From the NCBI GenBank assembly GCA_039030075.1, contig JBCCEW010000012.1:1-64000 (forward strand): a stretch of 64,000 nt of DNA, in the 5' to 3' direction. This document shows, in pieces, positions 7,802 through 16,879 of the stretch (position 1 is the first letter of the stretch; every line of letters begins with the position of its first letter). The notes below the pieces were generated by a model. That model saw only the letters and a list, made by a program, of their open reading frames with translations. It made no database searches and was not told the DNA's origin. The DNA comes from Myxococcota bacterium (GTDB lineage: Bacteria > Myxococcota_A > UBA9160 > SMWR01). The position numbers were made by a program, and so were the translations under genes.

Positions 7802-8776
7802 ATGAGGACGGGGCCGAGCTATCTCGTCGCCGATATCGGCGGCACGAACGCGCGCTTCGCGATCGCTCGGGGGGGACCCGAGGGTGGGTTTTCGCTCGAT
7901 CACGTACGCCGCTTCAAGAACGAGGAGTTCGCGGAGCTTCGCGACGCGGCACGCGACTACCTCGACAGCTACGACGGCGAACGTCCGCTGCGAGGCTGCA
8001 TGGCGGCGGCCGCCGTGGTCGGGTCGGGCGTCGTGCAGCTGACGAATGCGAGCTGGAGCTTCCACCCGGACACTCTGGCCCGCGATCTCGGACTCGAATC
8101 GCTGCTGGCGGTGAACGACTTTGCGGCTCAGGCGCGCGGTGCCCCGCTGACCGCTCGGGCTGACTTGGTGCCCATCCACGACGCCACGCCCAAGGCCGAC
8201 GCGCCCTGCGCCGTACTCGGCCCCGGTACGGGGCTCGGGCTCGGACTCCTCGTGCCGAGCGAGACCGGCTGGGTGGTGGTTCCCACCGAAGGTGGCCATG
8301 CCGGGTTCGCTCCGCGGACGGAAGAAGAGGCGGGCATCCGCCGGGTGCTCGCCGATGACTTCGACTTCGTCTCCTGGGAGCGACTGCTCTCGGGTGTCGG
8401 TCTGGTCCACATCGACCGCGCTCTCGGTCAGCTCGAGGGACGCGTTCCGCGGGAGACGCGACCCGAGGAGATCACCGAGGAGGCGTTGGCCGAGCCGGGC
8501 TCGGTGTCCCGGCGCGTGGTGGACGTCTTCTGCGCCGTGCTCGGTTCCTTCGCTGGCGACGTGGCGGTCGTCTCGGGGGCGCTCGGCGGGGTCTACCTCG
8601 GGGGCGGGATCCTGCCGCGAATCCGCCCCATTCTCGAAGCCAGCGAGTTCGTCACGCGCTTCGTGCGACACGATCCGATGACGGACTACGCGGCGTCGAT
8701 CCCGGTGTGGATGATCACCGCGGACACCACGCCCCTGCTCGGCGCCGCGGCCCTCGCTTCCGCGTCGCGGGGCTAG
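7802..8776 (+). CDS. glk: Glucokinase
   Basis: 324 aa, close to the usual ~320 aa of the E. coli Glk-type family. It shows the ATP-binding ADIGGTNARF start (10-19), catalytic base D106 in VNDFAAQ, the GPGTGLG phosphate loop, the PTEGGHAGFAP sugar-binding segment, and the terminal LLGAAAL. It phosphorylates glucose to glucose-6-phosphate in the cytoplasm. Start: ATG 7802 places the family N-terminus correctly; an in-frame GTG at 7754 would add 16 residues and is less likely. It is a single gene, divergent from the SDR. Confidence 0.9.
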   Translation: MRTGPSYLVADIGGTNARFAIARGGPEGGFSLDHVRRFKNEEFAELRDAARDYLDSYDGERPLRGCMAAAAVVGSGVVQLTNASWSFHPDTLARDLGLESLLAVNDFAAQARGAPLTARADLVPIHDATPKADAPCAVLGPGTGLGLGLLVPSETGWVVVPTEGGHAGFAPRTEEEAGIRRVLADDFDFVSWERLLSGVGLVHIDRALGQLEGRVPRETRPEEITEEALAEPGSVSRRVVDVFCAVLGSFAGDVAVVSGALGGVYLGGGILPRIRPILEASEFVTRFVRHDPMTDYAASIPVWMITADTTPLLGAAALASASRG

Positions 8777-8795
8777 CCGCCGACGGCAGCTGGGC

Positions 8796-9878
8796 CTAGT
8801 CCGAGGGCTCGGTGGAATCGGAAGGCGCGGAGACCTCCGCCTCCAGATCCTCGTCCGCGAGCGCACGGGCCTCCTCGAAGAGGCCGGGAAGCGACTCTCC
8901 GAGGGAGGACGCGGGTTCCGGAGTGGCGAACAAGAGCGCGGGCTGGCGTACCGGTGTGTAGTAGTCGGGCCCGAACGAGAAGAAGCCGTCCTCGGTGGCC
9001 AGCGTCCAGATCAGATTGAGGCCGAGGAGCACGGCGGCCGTCCCGCCGGCCGCGTACAGGCGGGCTCGGGGACGCAGCCCGGTGGCAAGGCTGATGCTCG
9101 CCCAGATCGCCGCGGACAGGGAGAGCGTGCCCAGGATCATCTCGATCCCGTCCTGGAGTGCGGCGCTGCTCGCGTTGTAGCCGAGCCAGCCAGCGACGAA
9201 GGTCGTCACCGATTCGACGAGATCGACCCCGATCCAGATCGACAGGTGGGCGAGGAAGTGGGCGCGGTGCCGAATGACACGCCCGACGAGCGCCCAGACC
9301 GCGGCGACGATCGCCCAGACGAAGGGCAGCGAGAGTGCCGGCGCCAGCAGGGTTTCGGTTTCGAGCGCTTCGACGCTGCTCCAGTAGGTCTCGACGGCGG
9401 TTTCCCCGACGAGCAGCGCGACGAGCGTCGTCACGATGGGAAGGCGTCCGAGCCCCGCGAGCCAGATCTCGGTCCACTCGAGAGGCTGGGCCGGTTCGAC
9501 CTCGTGGTGCTCATCGAAGACGTGGAGTGTGGTGCGACCGAGGGTGAGGGTGTCCCCCGAAGCGATGTGGCCGTCTCGTGCGGCGGAGCCGGGGTGGCCG
9601 AGGCCGTTCGTGGAATCCAGGTCGACGAAGCGCCAGCCCGCGTCGATGCGCTCGAGCCGCAGGTGCCGTGGCGACACGTAGACGTCGTCGACGATCAGAT
9701 CGTTCTCGAAGGAACGGCCGATGGCGATCGTGCGCGCCGTCGTGCGGAATCGCTCGAGGAGCTGGCCCCCGGCACCCCGCACCTCGACGATCGTCGTGGC
9801 GGCTTCCTCTTCGCCGCTCGAGAGCGCGTCGTCGGAGGGCTCTGCTCGGACGCCCAACGGTTCTTCTCCGAGGTTCAA
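8796..9878 (-). CDS. FHA-domain membrane protein
   Basis: 360 aa. An N-terminal forkhead-associated domain (about 30-120) keeps the phosphothreonine-binding set: G54-R55, S69-x-x-H72 and DLDSTNG (86-92). About five transmembrane helices follow (roughly 140-310), then an acidic Ser/Glu-rich tail. FHA domains read Thr-phosphorylated partners, so this looks like a cytoplasmic sensor domain anchored in the membrane. Its start overlaps the stop of the upstream protease by 4 bp (ATGA), so the two are co-translated. No kinase is encoded nearby. Confidence 0.82.
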   Translation of the reverse strand: MNLGEEPLGVRAEPSDDALSSGEEEAATTIVEVRGAGGQLLERFRTTARTIAIGRSFENDLIVDDVYVSPRHLRLERIDAGWRFVDLDSTNGLGHPGSAARDGHIASGDTLTLGRTTLHVFDEHHEVEPAQPLEWTEIWLAGLGRLPIVTTLVALLVGETAVETYWSSVEALETETLLAPALSLPFVWAIVAAVWALVGRVIRHRAHFLAHLSIWIGVDLVESVTTFVAGWLGYNASSAALQDGIEMILGTLSLSAAIWASISLATGLRPRARLYAAGGTAAVLLGLNLIWTLATEDGFFSFGPDYYTPVRQPALLFATPEPASSLGESLPGLFEEARALADEDLEAEVSAPSDSTEPSD

Positions 9879-11206
9879 CGTCCCGCCGCCTCCAGGAAGC
9901 GCTCGAGGAAGCGTTCGATCGACGCGCGGCTCATGCCTGCCAGCGTGAAGTGGCTCATGTACGCGCTGCGCGGGGTATCGACGGATCCGCGAATGAACAG
10001 CGCATCGAAGAGCTCCTCGTACTCGCGATAGGCGCGGATGCAGAGGACGGTCTTGTCCGTGTGCCCGCGCTCGTCGGTGATGAAGGATTCGTCACAGACG
10101 AAGTCTCCCGCGTCGTCCTCGCCGGCGACGTTGTCGGGACGGAAGCTCTCGAAGACCGACTGGTACTGGGTCTGGAAGCGCGGCGCCTCGAGCTCGTGGG
10201 CCTCGAGCCAGATGAACTGGTAGGCGAGCACACCCGTGTTGAAGCCCGAACGGAGAAAGATGCCCTGGTCGCTCGCGCACAAGTTCGAGATCGACTTGTA
10301 GAGAGCGTCGGGTTCGCTCGAGCTGCCCCAGCACTTCACGAAGGGCTTGAGCTCGCCGATCGCCCGGGCGCTCGCCATCTCCTCCTCGGGCCACTCTTCG
10401 GCGAGCAGGCGCGCCATGAAGCGCTCCTGGTTGGCGAAGAGCTGGTCGCGAATCCGCTCCCGGAAGCTCTCGATCGCGCCCTCGCGGTCTCGCCACTCCC
10501 CGATCAATCGTCCCAGAGCCTTGCTGGGCACGAGGAAACTGACCTGATTTCCGGCGGTGGAGACGTTGACTCCGACGACGCGGCCCTGACGGTCGAGTAC
10601 GGGACCGCCGCTCATCCCCGAGTTGATGGAGCCCGAGAAGTGGATGTGTTCGTAGTAGCTGCCCCGATCGATGCCGTTGTAGGTGCCGGGGACGACGGTG
10701 AAGCCGATGTCGAAGGGGTTGCCGAGGGAGTAGATCGTGACGCCCTGCTCGGGAGGCGTCTCGGCCAGTTCGAGCGGCGCCGGCATCGGGTCGTCGGTGC
10801 GCAACAGCGCCAGATCGTGCACGACGTCGACGTCGAGCAGGGTGAGCGCGCCCGCCTTTCCGGCCTGGTCCAGGTACTCCAGGCGGTAGCGCTCGGGATA
10901 GTCCACGAACTGGGAGATCACGTGGTAGTTCGTGGCGACGAGTCGGTCTTCGGCGACGAGGAAGCCGGTTCCCAGGGACGACTTGTTCTCGGCCTCGCGA
11001 TCGACGACCCGAACCTGGAAGACCCGGTCCTTGTGGCGGCTGAACAGATCGGCTGCGCCCGGTTCCTCGGCGTGGGTCGCGGCCGCGAACAGGGCCACGA
11101 GAGCGGCGCTCCACCACCGAAGGCAGGCTCGACGTCGCTCCCGGCCCCGGTTTCGATGCGGTCGGTCTGCAAAGGGCGGGGAGACCGGCGAAGTGCTTCG
11201 GCTCAC
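9875..11206 (-). CDS. Exported trypsin-like (S1C, DegP-like) serine protease
   Basis: 443 aa. A basic N-terminus and hydrophobic stretch (about 30-46, ending ATHA) act as signal or anchor. The trypsin-fold domain has the full triad H95 (ATNYHVIS), D131 (VHDLALL) and S199 (NSGMSGGPV). There is no PDZ domain; residues ~230-443 form an extra region of unknown function with several Cys. The GTG start lacks a clear RBS, so the N-terminus is uncertain. Translationally coupled to the FHA protein, it may be the extracytoplasmic partner of a signalling or stress pair (inference). Confidence 0.82.
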   Translation of the reverse strand: MSRSTSPVSPPFADRPHRNRGRERRRACLRWWSAALVALFAAATHAEEPGAADLFSRHKDRVFQVRVVDREAENKSSLGTGFLVAEDRLVATNYHVISQFVDYPERYRLEYLDQAGKAGALTLLDVDVVHDLALLRTDDPMPAPLELAETPPEQGVTIYSLGNPFDIGFTVVPGTYNGIDRGSYYEHIHFSGSINSGMSGGPVLDRQGRVVGVNVSTAGNQVSFLVPSKALGRLIGEWRDREGAIESFRERIRDQLFANQERFMARLLAEEWPEEEMASARAIGELKPFVKCWGSSSEPDALYKSISNLCASDQGIFLRSGFNTGVLAYQFIWLEAHELEAPRFQTQYQSVFESFRPDNVAGEDDAGDFVCDESFITDERGHTDKTVLCIRAYREYEELFDALFIRGSVDTPRSAYMSHFTLAGMSRASIERFLERFLEAAGR

Positions 11207-11338
11207 CCGGGGAGGATAGCTCCAAGCGTGGCCGGGGGATGCCTATCTTCCGCGCGGCAAGCGCTGGACAGCCCCGCGAACGCTGGTCACCCTGGCCCGG
11301 CCGCTCGGAACGAGCCGGCCAGACCGCGAGGAGTTCCC

Positions 11339-12991
11339 ATGCCCGTTGCCTCCCGTCCCGGTTGGACCGCCCTGGTGATCGCGTTGGCGGCAGGTGTGCT
11401 CGCGGCCCCGATTTGGGCGGACACCCCGGAGCGGGCGCTCCACACCCTGGCGCCGCGGAACCCCTTCGCGGCCGATGGCCCCTACCCGATGTCCCACCAC
11501 GATCCGGGGCAGACCGACACGACGGTCGTGGCCGGACCGACGAAGGGCAAGCCGCTCACCCGCGCCGACGCGAAGACCGTTCCCGTGTCCTGGTGTTCTG
11601 CACCGATCGTCAAGAAGGTGGGCGATCACACGACCGTGATCGCCGGTACGCCGCACGGCCTCGCGAAGATCGACGCGACCGGGGAGAACTTCGCGCTGGT
11701 CTCCTTCATGTCCTATCCGGGCTCGGAAGACGCCGTGGTCTCGCACGAGGATCTCGATTGGCATCGACGCAAGATCGACGAGCGCCGGCGCGGGAAGCAG
11801 GACTGGCGGCTGCTCTTCCAGTCCGCCTACCTGCTCTATGACCTCGGGCTGCGCGAGCACAACGGCGGATCGGGTGCCTACGGGATCATCGATCGCGACG
11901 GCTACCACTACACCTTCTACGACGCGATCCGCCTGCTGAAGTCCACGGATGGCAACGAGCGGGACGCGCCGCTACGTCCGATCGCGTCGACGTCGATCAC
12001 CGAGGGCCTTCCCGAGGAGGCGAAGCGCGAGGTGACGCGGATCCTCGGGATCTCGATGACCTACGACGGCCACCTCGCCGTCGCGTCCAAGGGCGGGCTC
12101 TTCATCTTCGACCGGGAACTCGTGCGCAAGGATGTTCTCCTCTTCCCGCCCGGTGAGCACGTGGAGAACTCGATCGCGGTCGACGAGAAGCGCATCTACG
12201 TCGTCACTTCGAAGGCGATGCGCGGCGTGGCTTGGGACGGGAAGCGCCTCTCGGTCGAAGAGGAAGATGGAGGCTGGGTCTCGCCCTACGAAGCGCTGCC
12301 CGAAGGCGAGGCCATCTCGCGGGGGGCGGCGTCGCACGGCTCGGGGACGACGCCGACGCTGATGGGCTTCGGCGACGATGAAGACAAGCTCGTCCTGATT
12401 TCCGACGGCAGTCGCGATGGGGCCCAGCTGGTGGCCTTCTGGCGCGACGCGATTCCCGAAGGCTTCGAGCAGAAGCCCGGCACGCCCTCGCGGCGGGTGG
12501 CCGACGCGATCCGGATCCAGGTGAGTCCTCTCACCGTCGAGGCCTCGCCGGCGGCCTACGGAACCGGGGTGATCGTCCTCAACTCGACCTATCCCGAGTC
12601 GGCACCCGCTCCGCTGAACATCATCGGCAATGCGTTCCTGGCGGGCGAGACGCGTCCGGCCCCGCGCGGTGCCCAGAAGTTCGATTGGAACGTCGCGGAG
12701 AACCGCTTCGAGGAGGGCTGGTTCCTCGAAGACATCGACAACACGGACTGGATGCCGCCGGCGATCTCTCCGCAGAACGGCCTCGCCTACGTCGCCACGC
12801 GCGTCGACAGCGTGTACGAGTACCGGGCGATCGATTTCGCCACCGGTGAGACCGTCGCCCGTTGGACGTTTCCCGACGACTCGGTGCTCTGGAACAACTG
12901 GGGCGGGATCACGACGCTGCTCGAGGACGGCGATCTGCTCCTGGGCGGCTGGTTCGCCGTCAAGCGCTACGACGTGGGACACCTGCGCTAG
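11339..12991 (+). CDS. Secreted protein of unknown function, beta-propeller-like
   Basis: 550 aa, preceded by GAGGAG. Signal peptide residues 1-27, likely cleaved WA|DT. The mature part has repeated short beta-strand patterns (for example 'LAVASKGGLFIFD', 'KLVLISDGS', 'DGDLLLGGWFAVK') typical of PQQ- or WD-like propeller blades. I cannot identify a family or active site. It is divergent from the protease gene across a 132-bp gap, so it may act in the periplasm or outside the cell. Confidence 0.75.
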   Translation: MPVASRPGWTALVIALAAGVLAAPIWADTPERALHTLAPRNPFAADGPYPMSHHDPGQTDTTVVAGPTKGKPLTRADAKTVPVSWCSAPIVKKVGDHTTVIAGTPHGLAKIDATGENFALVSFMSYPGSEDAVVSHEDLDWHRRKIDERRRGKQDWRLLFQSAYLLYDLGLREHNGGSGAYGIIDRDGYHYTFYDAIRLLKSTDGNERDAPLRPIASTSITEGLPEEAKREVTRILGISMTYDGHLAVASKGGLFIFDRELVRKDVLLFPPGEHVENSIAVDEKRIYVVTSKAMRGVAWDGKRLSVEEEDGGWVSPYEALPEGEAISRGAASHGSGTTPTLMGFGDDEDKLVLISDGSRDGAQLVAFWRDAIPEGFEQKPGTPSRRVADAIRIQVSPLTVEASPAAYGTGVIVLNSTYPESAPAPLNIIGNAFLAGETRPAPRGAQKFDWNVAENRFEEGWFLEDIDNTDWMPPAISPQNGLAYVATRVDSVYEYRAIDFATGETVARWTFPDDSVLWNNWGGITTLLEDGDLLLGGWFAVKRYDVGHLR

Positions 12992-12992
12992 C

Positions 12993-13007
12993 GCGCCGCA
13001 CCGGCGC
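12993..13007. terminator. Short GC hairpin between convergent genes
   Basis: GCGCCG (12993-12998), loop CAC, CGGCGC (13002-13007), directly after the stop of the secreted-protein gene and before the convergent LLM stop. There is no T-run, so it is at most a weak intrinsic terminator. Confidence 0.3.
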
Positions 13008-13012
13008 CTTGC

Positions 13013-13933
13013 TCAGGTTTCGCCGCGCCCGCGCCGCGCGCGCTCGGCGAGGAAAGCCCGGGTGCGAGATGCGCACTCCGGGTCCGCCTCCCCCGACACG
13101 AGGATCGGGTTCAGGTCGGTCGCGCCGCTCGCATCGAGCCTCGCCAGGCCGGCCTCGAGGGTCTGTTCGTTCCCCACGATCGCGAGCTCGCTCACGCGCT
13201 CGAAGCCCTGGGTCTGCATCGTGCGCTGGTATGGCGCGAGGGCCATGGAGGGGGCCGTATAGGCGTTCACCAGTTCCTCGATGGCTGCGCCTCGGTCGGT
13301 CAATGCGACGGGGACGCTCGCGACGATGCGCTTTCCGGCGGGCAGTCGCGACGCGACGTGCCCTGCGATGAAATCGGGTCCCGCAAAGACGAGGGTCACG
13401 CCGTCGGCGAGTTCGCCGGCCAGCTCGATCATCCTGGGCCCGAGCGCAGCGAGGATCACCGGCGGCGCCTCGGTACCGGGCACCGGCGTATCGACGCGCA
13501 CCCGTTCGAACTCCCCCGCGTACTTCACGTATTCCCCGCGCAGGAGCGGGCGCAACACCTCGAGCGTTTCCCGTGTCCGGCTGAGCATCCGGTCGCCGTC
13601 GAGCCCGAGCTTCTTCTGGAGGATCACCGCATGGCCGCTGCCGACGCCCAGGCACAGGCGGTTGCGGGAGGCCAGCTGGGTGGTGAGGGCCTGCTGGGCG
13701 AGGGTCGCGACGTGGCGGGTGGGGAGCGGCACGACCGAGGTGCCCAGCTCGATGCGCTTCGTGCGGAGCCCGGCCATCGCGAACAGGGTCAGCACGTCGT
13801 GGGCGAAGATCTGGCCGATCCAAAGGCTGTCGAAGCCTTCCGCTTCGGCTACCTCGAAGTCCGCGAGCAGGCTCTCTGCGTCGGGCGCGGCGCGCGTGTC
13901 GAACTGAACTCCGATCCGAAGCATCGGCTCCAT
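13013..13933 (-). CDS. LLM-class flavin-dependent oxidoreductase
   Basis: 306 aa (303 if the second ATG at 13924 is used; no RBS decides). TIM-barrel luciferase-like protein: 'LWIGQIFAHD' near 37-46, 'VVPLPTRHVATLAQQALT' near 67-84, and the 'CLGVGSGHAVI' loop near 94-104. Family members are typically F420- or FMN-dependent and act on aldehydes, alkanes or xenobiotics. It shares a short divergent gap with the double-SnoaL gene, so joint regulation is plausible. Confidence 0.85.
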   Translation of the reverse strand: MEPMLRIGVQFDTRAAPDAESLLADFEVAEAEGFDSLWIGQIFAHDVLTLFAMAGLRTKRIELGTSVVPLPTRHVATLAQQALTTQLASRNRLCLGVGSGHAVILQKKLGLDGDRMLSRTRETLEVLRPLLRGEYVKYAGEFERVRVDTPVPGTEAPPVILAALGPRMIELAGELADGVTLVFAGPDFIAGHVASRLPAGKRIVASVPVALTDRGAAIEELVNAYTAPSMALAPYQRTMQTQGFERVSELAIVGNEQTLEAGLARLDASGATDLNPILVSGEADPECASRTRAFLAERARRGRGET

Positions 13934-13982
13934 AGTCTACACTGCGTTGTCATCTCCAGACGACATGGTAAAGGGGCCCTGC

Positions 13983-15113
13983 ATGGGACGGTGGAGCAAG
14001 GAAGAGATCGAGCGCGCCTTCAAGACCTATCAGGTGCAGGGCCGCGCCGCAGCGCGCTCGGGTGACTGGCACCGCTGGGGCGAGATGTTCACCGAGGACG
14101 CCACCTACCTGGAACATCAGGTGGGCGAATGGGGTGGGCGAGCCGCCATCGCGCGCGAGATGGCGGCGCTCATGCACAAGAGCGAAGACACGCCTTGGGT
14201 CTGGGTCAACCAATACCCGGTGAAGGCCTACCTCGTCGACGAGGACCGCGGTTGGGTCTGGTCGCAGATCTGGAACCGGATGGAGGATCCGGGCAACGGC
14301 CGCGTTTTCCAAGAGAACTGCTTGACCATGCTGCGCTACGACGGACACGGACTCTTCAGCTACGAGGAAGACCTCTACAACCCACACGCCTACGTGCGGA
14401 TGGTCGAGGAGTGGGTCGAGGTCCGCGCGGAGTGTGAACGAGACGGCGCCGACGCGACGACCCGCGCCGCGCGCGCAGATGCGGCGCGCGCCTTCGCCGA
14501 CATCCCGACGTTCGCAGCAGCGACTCCGCCCGACACGATCGGTGCGGCGCACGCCGACGCGCGGGCGGCCCGCGGCACCCGCGGACGCTTTCCGCGGGAA
14601 GAGATCGAGGAGGCCTTCGATCACTTCCGCAAACAGCTCGCACTCGCCGGGAAGACGCGGGATTGGAACCACCTGGGAGCCGCGCTCACCAAGGACGTCA
14701 CCTGGATCGACTGCGCGTTGGGTCATCTCGGGAAGCGCGAAGGCATCGTGCGGGTGCTGGAGGAGCGGTTGCATCGGGTCGACCCCGATGCGCCCTGGGT
14801 CCAGCTCTGTCGCTTCCCGGTCGGTGAGTTCATCATCGACGAAGCGCGCGAGAGCGTGTGGGCCTTCTTCTGGGCGCGCTTCGACGACGTGGGTGATGGC
14901 AGTCGGCACGAAGCGAAGGTCTTCGCCGAGCTGCAGTACCACGGCGACGGCCTGTTCAAGGTGGTCGAGACGCTCTACAACCCGAATCACTTCGATCGGG
15001 CGATGGAGTCCTACAAGGCGGCGCGCGATGCCTACGAGGAGCGTCGCGAACGCCGGGCGAAACGTCTGGCGGAACGCGAGGCGAAGGCCCGCGCCGTGAC
15101 GCCGGACGATTGA
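13983..15113 (+). CDS. Protein with two tandem SnoaL-like (NTF2-fold) domains
   Basis: 376 aa. Two homologous halves (about 1-140 and 200-350) share the patterns 'F..Y...GR/KTRDWNHLG...TEDATYLE/DVTWID' and 'D.LYNP.AY/HFD', showing internal duplication with a ~50-residue linker. SnoaL/NTF2 folds include cyclases, hydratases and non-enzymatic ligand-binding domains; no catalytic role can be assigned. Start: ATG 13983 is chosen because AAGGGG lies 7 nt upstream; in-frame ATG 13965 and TTG 13947 have none. The C-terminus is strongly charged. Confidence 0.78.
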   Translation: MGRWSKEEIERAFKTYQVQGRAAARSGDWHRWGEMFTEDATYLEHQVGEWGGRAAIAREMAALMHKSEDTPWVWVNQYPVKAYLVDEDRGWVWSQIWNRMEDPGNGRVFQENCLTMLRYDGHGLFSYEEDLYNPHAYVRMVEEWVEVRAECERDGADATTRAARADAARAFADIPTFAAATPPDTIGAAHADARAARGTRGRFPREEIEEAFDHFRKQLALAGKTRDWNHLGAALTKDVTWIDCALGHLGKREGIVRVLEERLHRVDPDAPWVQLCRFPVGEFIIDEARESVWAFFWARFDDVGDGSRHEAKVFAELQYHGDGLFKVVETLYNPNHFDRAMESYKAARDAYEERRERRAKRLAEREAKARAVTPDD

Positions 15114-15818
15114 TCAGGCCAAGGGACTTCGCCAGGGCGCCGCTCGGAGGATCGTCTCGCTCATCGTCACCGAGCCCATGGTCTTGAAGTTCACGAAGCG
15201 GAGCAGATCGGCCACCGCTTCACGCTGGCCTTCTTCGCTTCCGTAGAAGGCGTCGCGATCCGTGAGGATCTCGAGGGAGGCGACCGATTCGAAGACGATC
15301 CCACGATAGGGCGGGGCGTCCTCGGTGACGGGCCGGGCGATGGTGTTGCGCACGTAACGCGTGAGCGGGTGGATGCGCAACGAAAGGGGCGTGTGCGATC
15401 CATGCCAACACGCGAAGAACTCGTCGTCCGAGAGGCCAGGCTTCGGACCGAGGGCGGTGCCGATCGAAACCGTCGGACTCGTGACCCCGTCGGGCCAGTC
15501 GCGCTTCGCGTACTCTCGGGGAGTCGACTCAGCGACCGAGTAGCCCGCGAGTCGCGTGCTCACGCCCCGAAGCGCCTCCTCGATGGGGGTTCGGCCGTCG
15601 ACGCTGTCGAGCCAGACCGAGATGCTCGCCGACATCAGGCCGAGCGGATCCATCTGGCTCTCGACGGGCGGCGCGTCGGGGCCACGCTGGTCGCTCACGT
15701 AGACCTCCAACTCGAGGAGATCCGTCGCGAGGAGCCGTTCGGCGACGGGTCCGACCAGCGCCTCTCGAAGCGCGTTCGGCTCCATCTCCGAGCCGAGCAG
15801 GTAGATGAGCTTCTCCAT
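15114..15818 (-). CDS. EthD-like dimeric alpha/beta-barrel protein
   Basis: 234 aa, probably two ferredoxin-like modules. The C-terminal part has the EthD-type 'FFACWHGSHTPLSLRIHPLTRYVRN' pattern, here cited by its key residues W138, H139, H142 and R152. Such proteins bind or transform hydrophobic or quinone-like ligands. The gene lies 8 bp after an SDR on the same strand, so the two are co-transcribed. Its stop abuts the stop of the convergent SnoaL gene (TGATCA at 15111-15116). Function is unknown. Confidence 0.72.
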   Translation of the reverse strand: MEKLIYLLGSEMEPNALREALVGPVAERLLATDLLELEVYVSDQRGPDAPPVESQMDPLGLMSASISVWLDSVDGRTPIEEALRGVSTRLAGYSVAESTPREYAKRDWPDGVTSPTVSIGTALGPKPGLSDDEFFACWHGSHTPLSLRIHPLTRYVRNTIARPVTEDAPPYRGIVFESVASLEILTDRDAFYGSEEGQREAVADLLRFVNFKTMGSVTMSETILRAAPWRSPLA

Positions 15819-15826
15819 CGGGTGTC

Positions 15827-16639
15827 CTATTGGGCGAAGTACTCGCCGCCGTTGGCATCGAGGGTCTGCCCCGTCACCGCGAGCGAGCGGGGCGAGGCCA
15901 TCAAGAGGACCGAGCCCGCGATGTCGTCCGACGTGGGGATGCGTTGCCCGAGCGGGATCCGCGCCTCGATCTCGCCGCGCACTTCGGCTTCGCTGACCCC
16001 CCGCTGCGACGCGTCCCAGGTGATCCACTGCTGGACGCTCGGGCCATCGATCCAGCCTGGCGCCACTGCGTTCACGCGCACCTGCTCGGGGCCGAGTTCC
16101 AGGGCCAGCATCTTCACGGTGGTGTGCAGACTCCCCTTCGAGATGGCGTAGGCCCCGTCGCCCACGCGCACCTTCCGCATCGCCATGGAAGTAACGAACA
16201 CGACCGAAGCGTCGCCGCGTTCCGCGGCCGCGCGCACGAGGTGCGGTCGGCACGCCTTCGTCAGCTCGAGCGGGCCGTAGAGATTGACCTCGAAGATGCG
16301 CCGCCAGTCCTCATAGTCGGCGTCGACCACGCCGGCGGGGGCTCCTGCCGTGAACGCGTTGTGCACCAGCACGTCGACGGCGCCGAAGGCATCGAAGGCG
16401 GCGGCGGCGAGACCTGCCGCCTGTCGCGGGTCGGCGAGGTCGGTGGGCACCGCGATGGCTTCCGCACCCGTGGCGGCGAGTTCCTGTTGTAGTGCTTCGA
16501 GGCGGTCGCTCGAGCGTGCTGCCAAGACGAGCTTCGCTCCCGCTTCCGCGAGAAGCCGGGCCGTCGACACGCCCAGCCCGGGTCCGACGCCCGAGACGAT
16601 TGCGACCTTGCCTTCGAGCCCCAGCAGATCCGTGCCCAC
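15827..16639 (-). CDS. Classical SDR oxidoreductase
   Basis: 270 aa, GTG start with AAAGGA upstream. It has a GVGPGLG nucleotide loop (17-23), a VHNA variant (92-95) of the NNAG motif, Ser151, Tyr164-AIS-Lys168 and a C-terminal DANGG. A complete active site predicts NAD(P)-dependent alcohol/ketone redox chemistry. It is first in a two-gene unit with the EthD-like gene. The substrate is unknown. Confidence 0.85.
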   Translation of the reverse strand: MGTDLLGLEGKVAIVSGVGPGLGVSTARLLAEAGAKLVLAARSSDRLEALQQELAATGAEAIAVPTDLADPRQAAGLAAAAFDAFGAVDVLVHNAFTAGAPAGVVDADYEDWRRIFEVNLYGPLELTKACRPHLVRAAAERGDASVVFVTSMAMRKVRVGDGAYAISKGSLHTTVKMLALELGPEQVRVNAVAPGWIDGPSVQQWITWDASQRGVSEAEVRGEIEARIPLGQRIPTSDDIAGSVLLMASPRSLAVTGQTLDANGGEYFAQ

Positions 16640-16879
16640 GCGCGGTCCTTTCGATGGGACGCCGCGCAGATTCCGTCAGGGGGCTGCGTGATCGTCCAGA
16701 TCGGAACACGGTAGCGGTTCATGACCGGCCCGTGTCCGGCTCGCTTCGATCGAGTGCGCGCGATTCGGGGGTGCCCGGGCGAGCCGGGAGCGTGAGCGCC
16801 GGACGGAGGCGTGCTATCCCGCTGGCGGTTTCCTCCGGCTTCCGACGAGCCGGGGCCGTACGCAGCGCAGGAGCCTCTG

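Noticed and set aside
9578-11338. Long plus-strand open frame upstream of and in frame with the secreted propeller-like protein
   Set aside because: It is antisense to the FHA and protease genes, which have clear motifs; the real start with GAGGAG and a signal peptide is at 11339.
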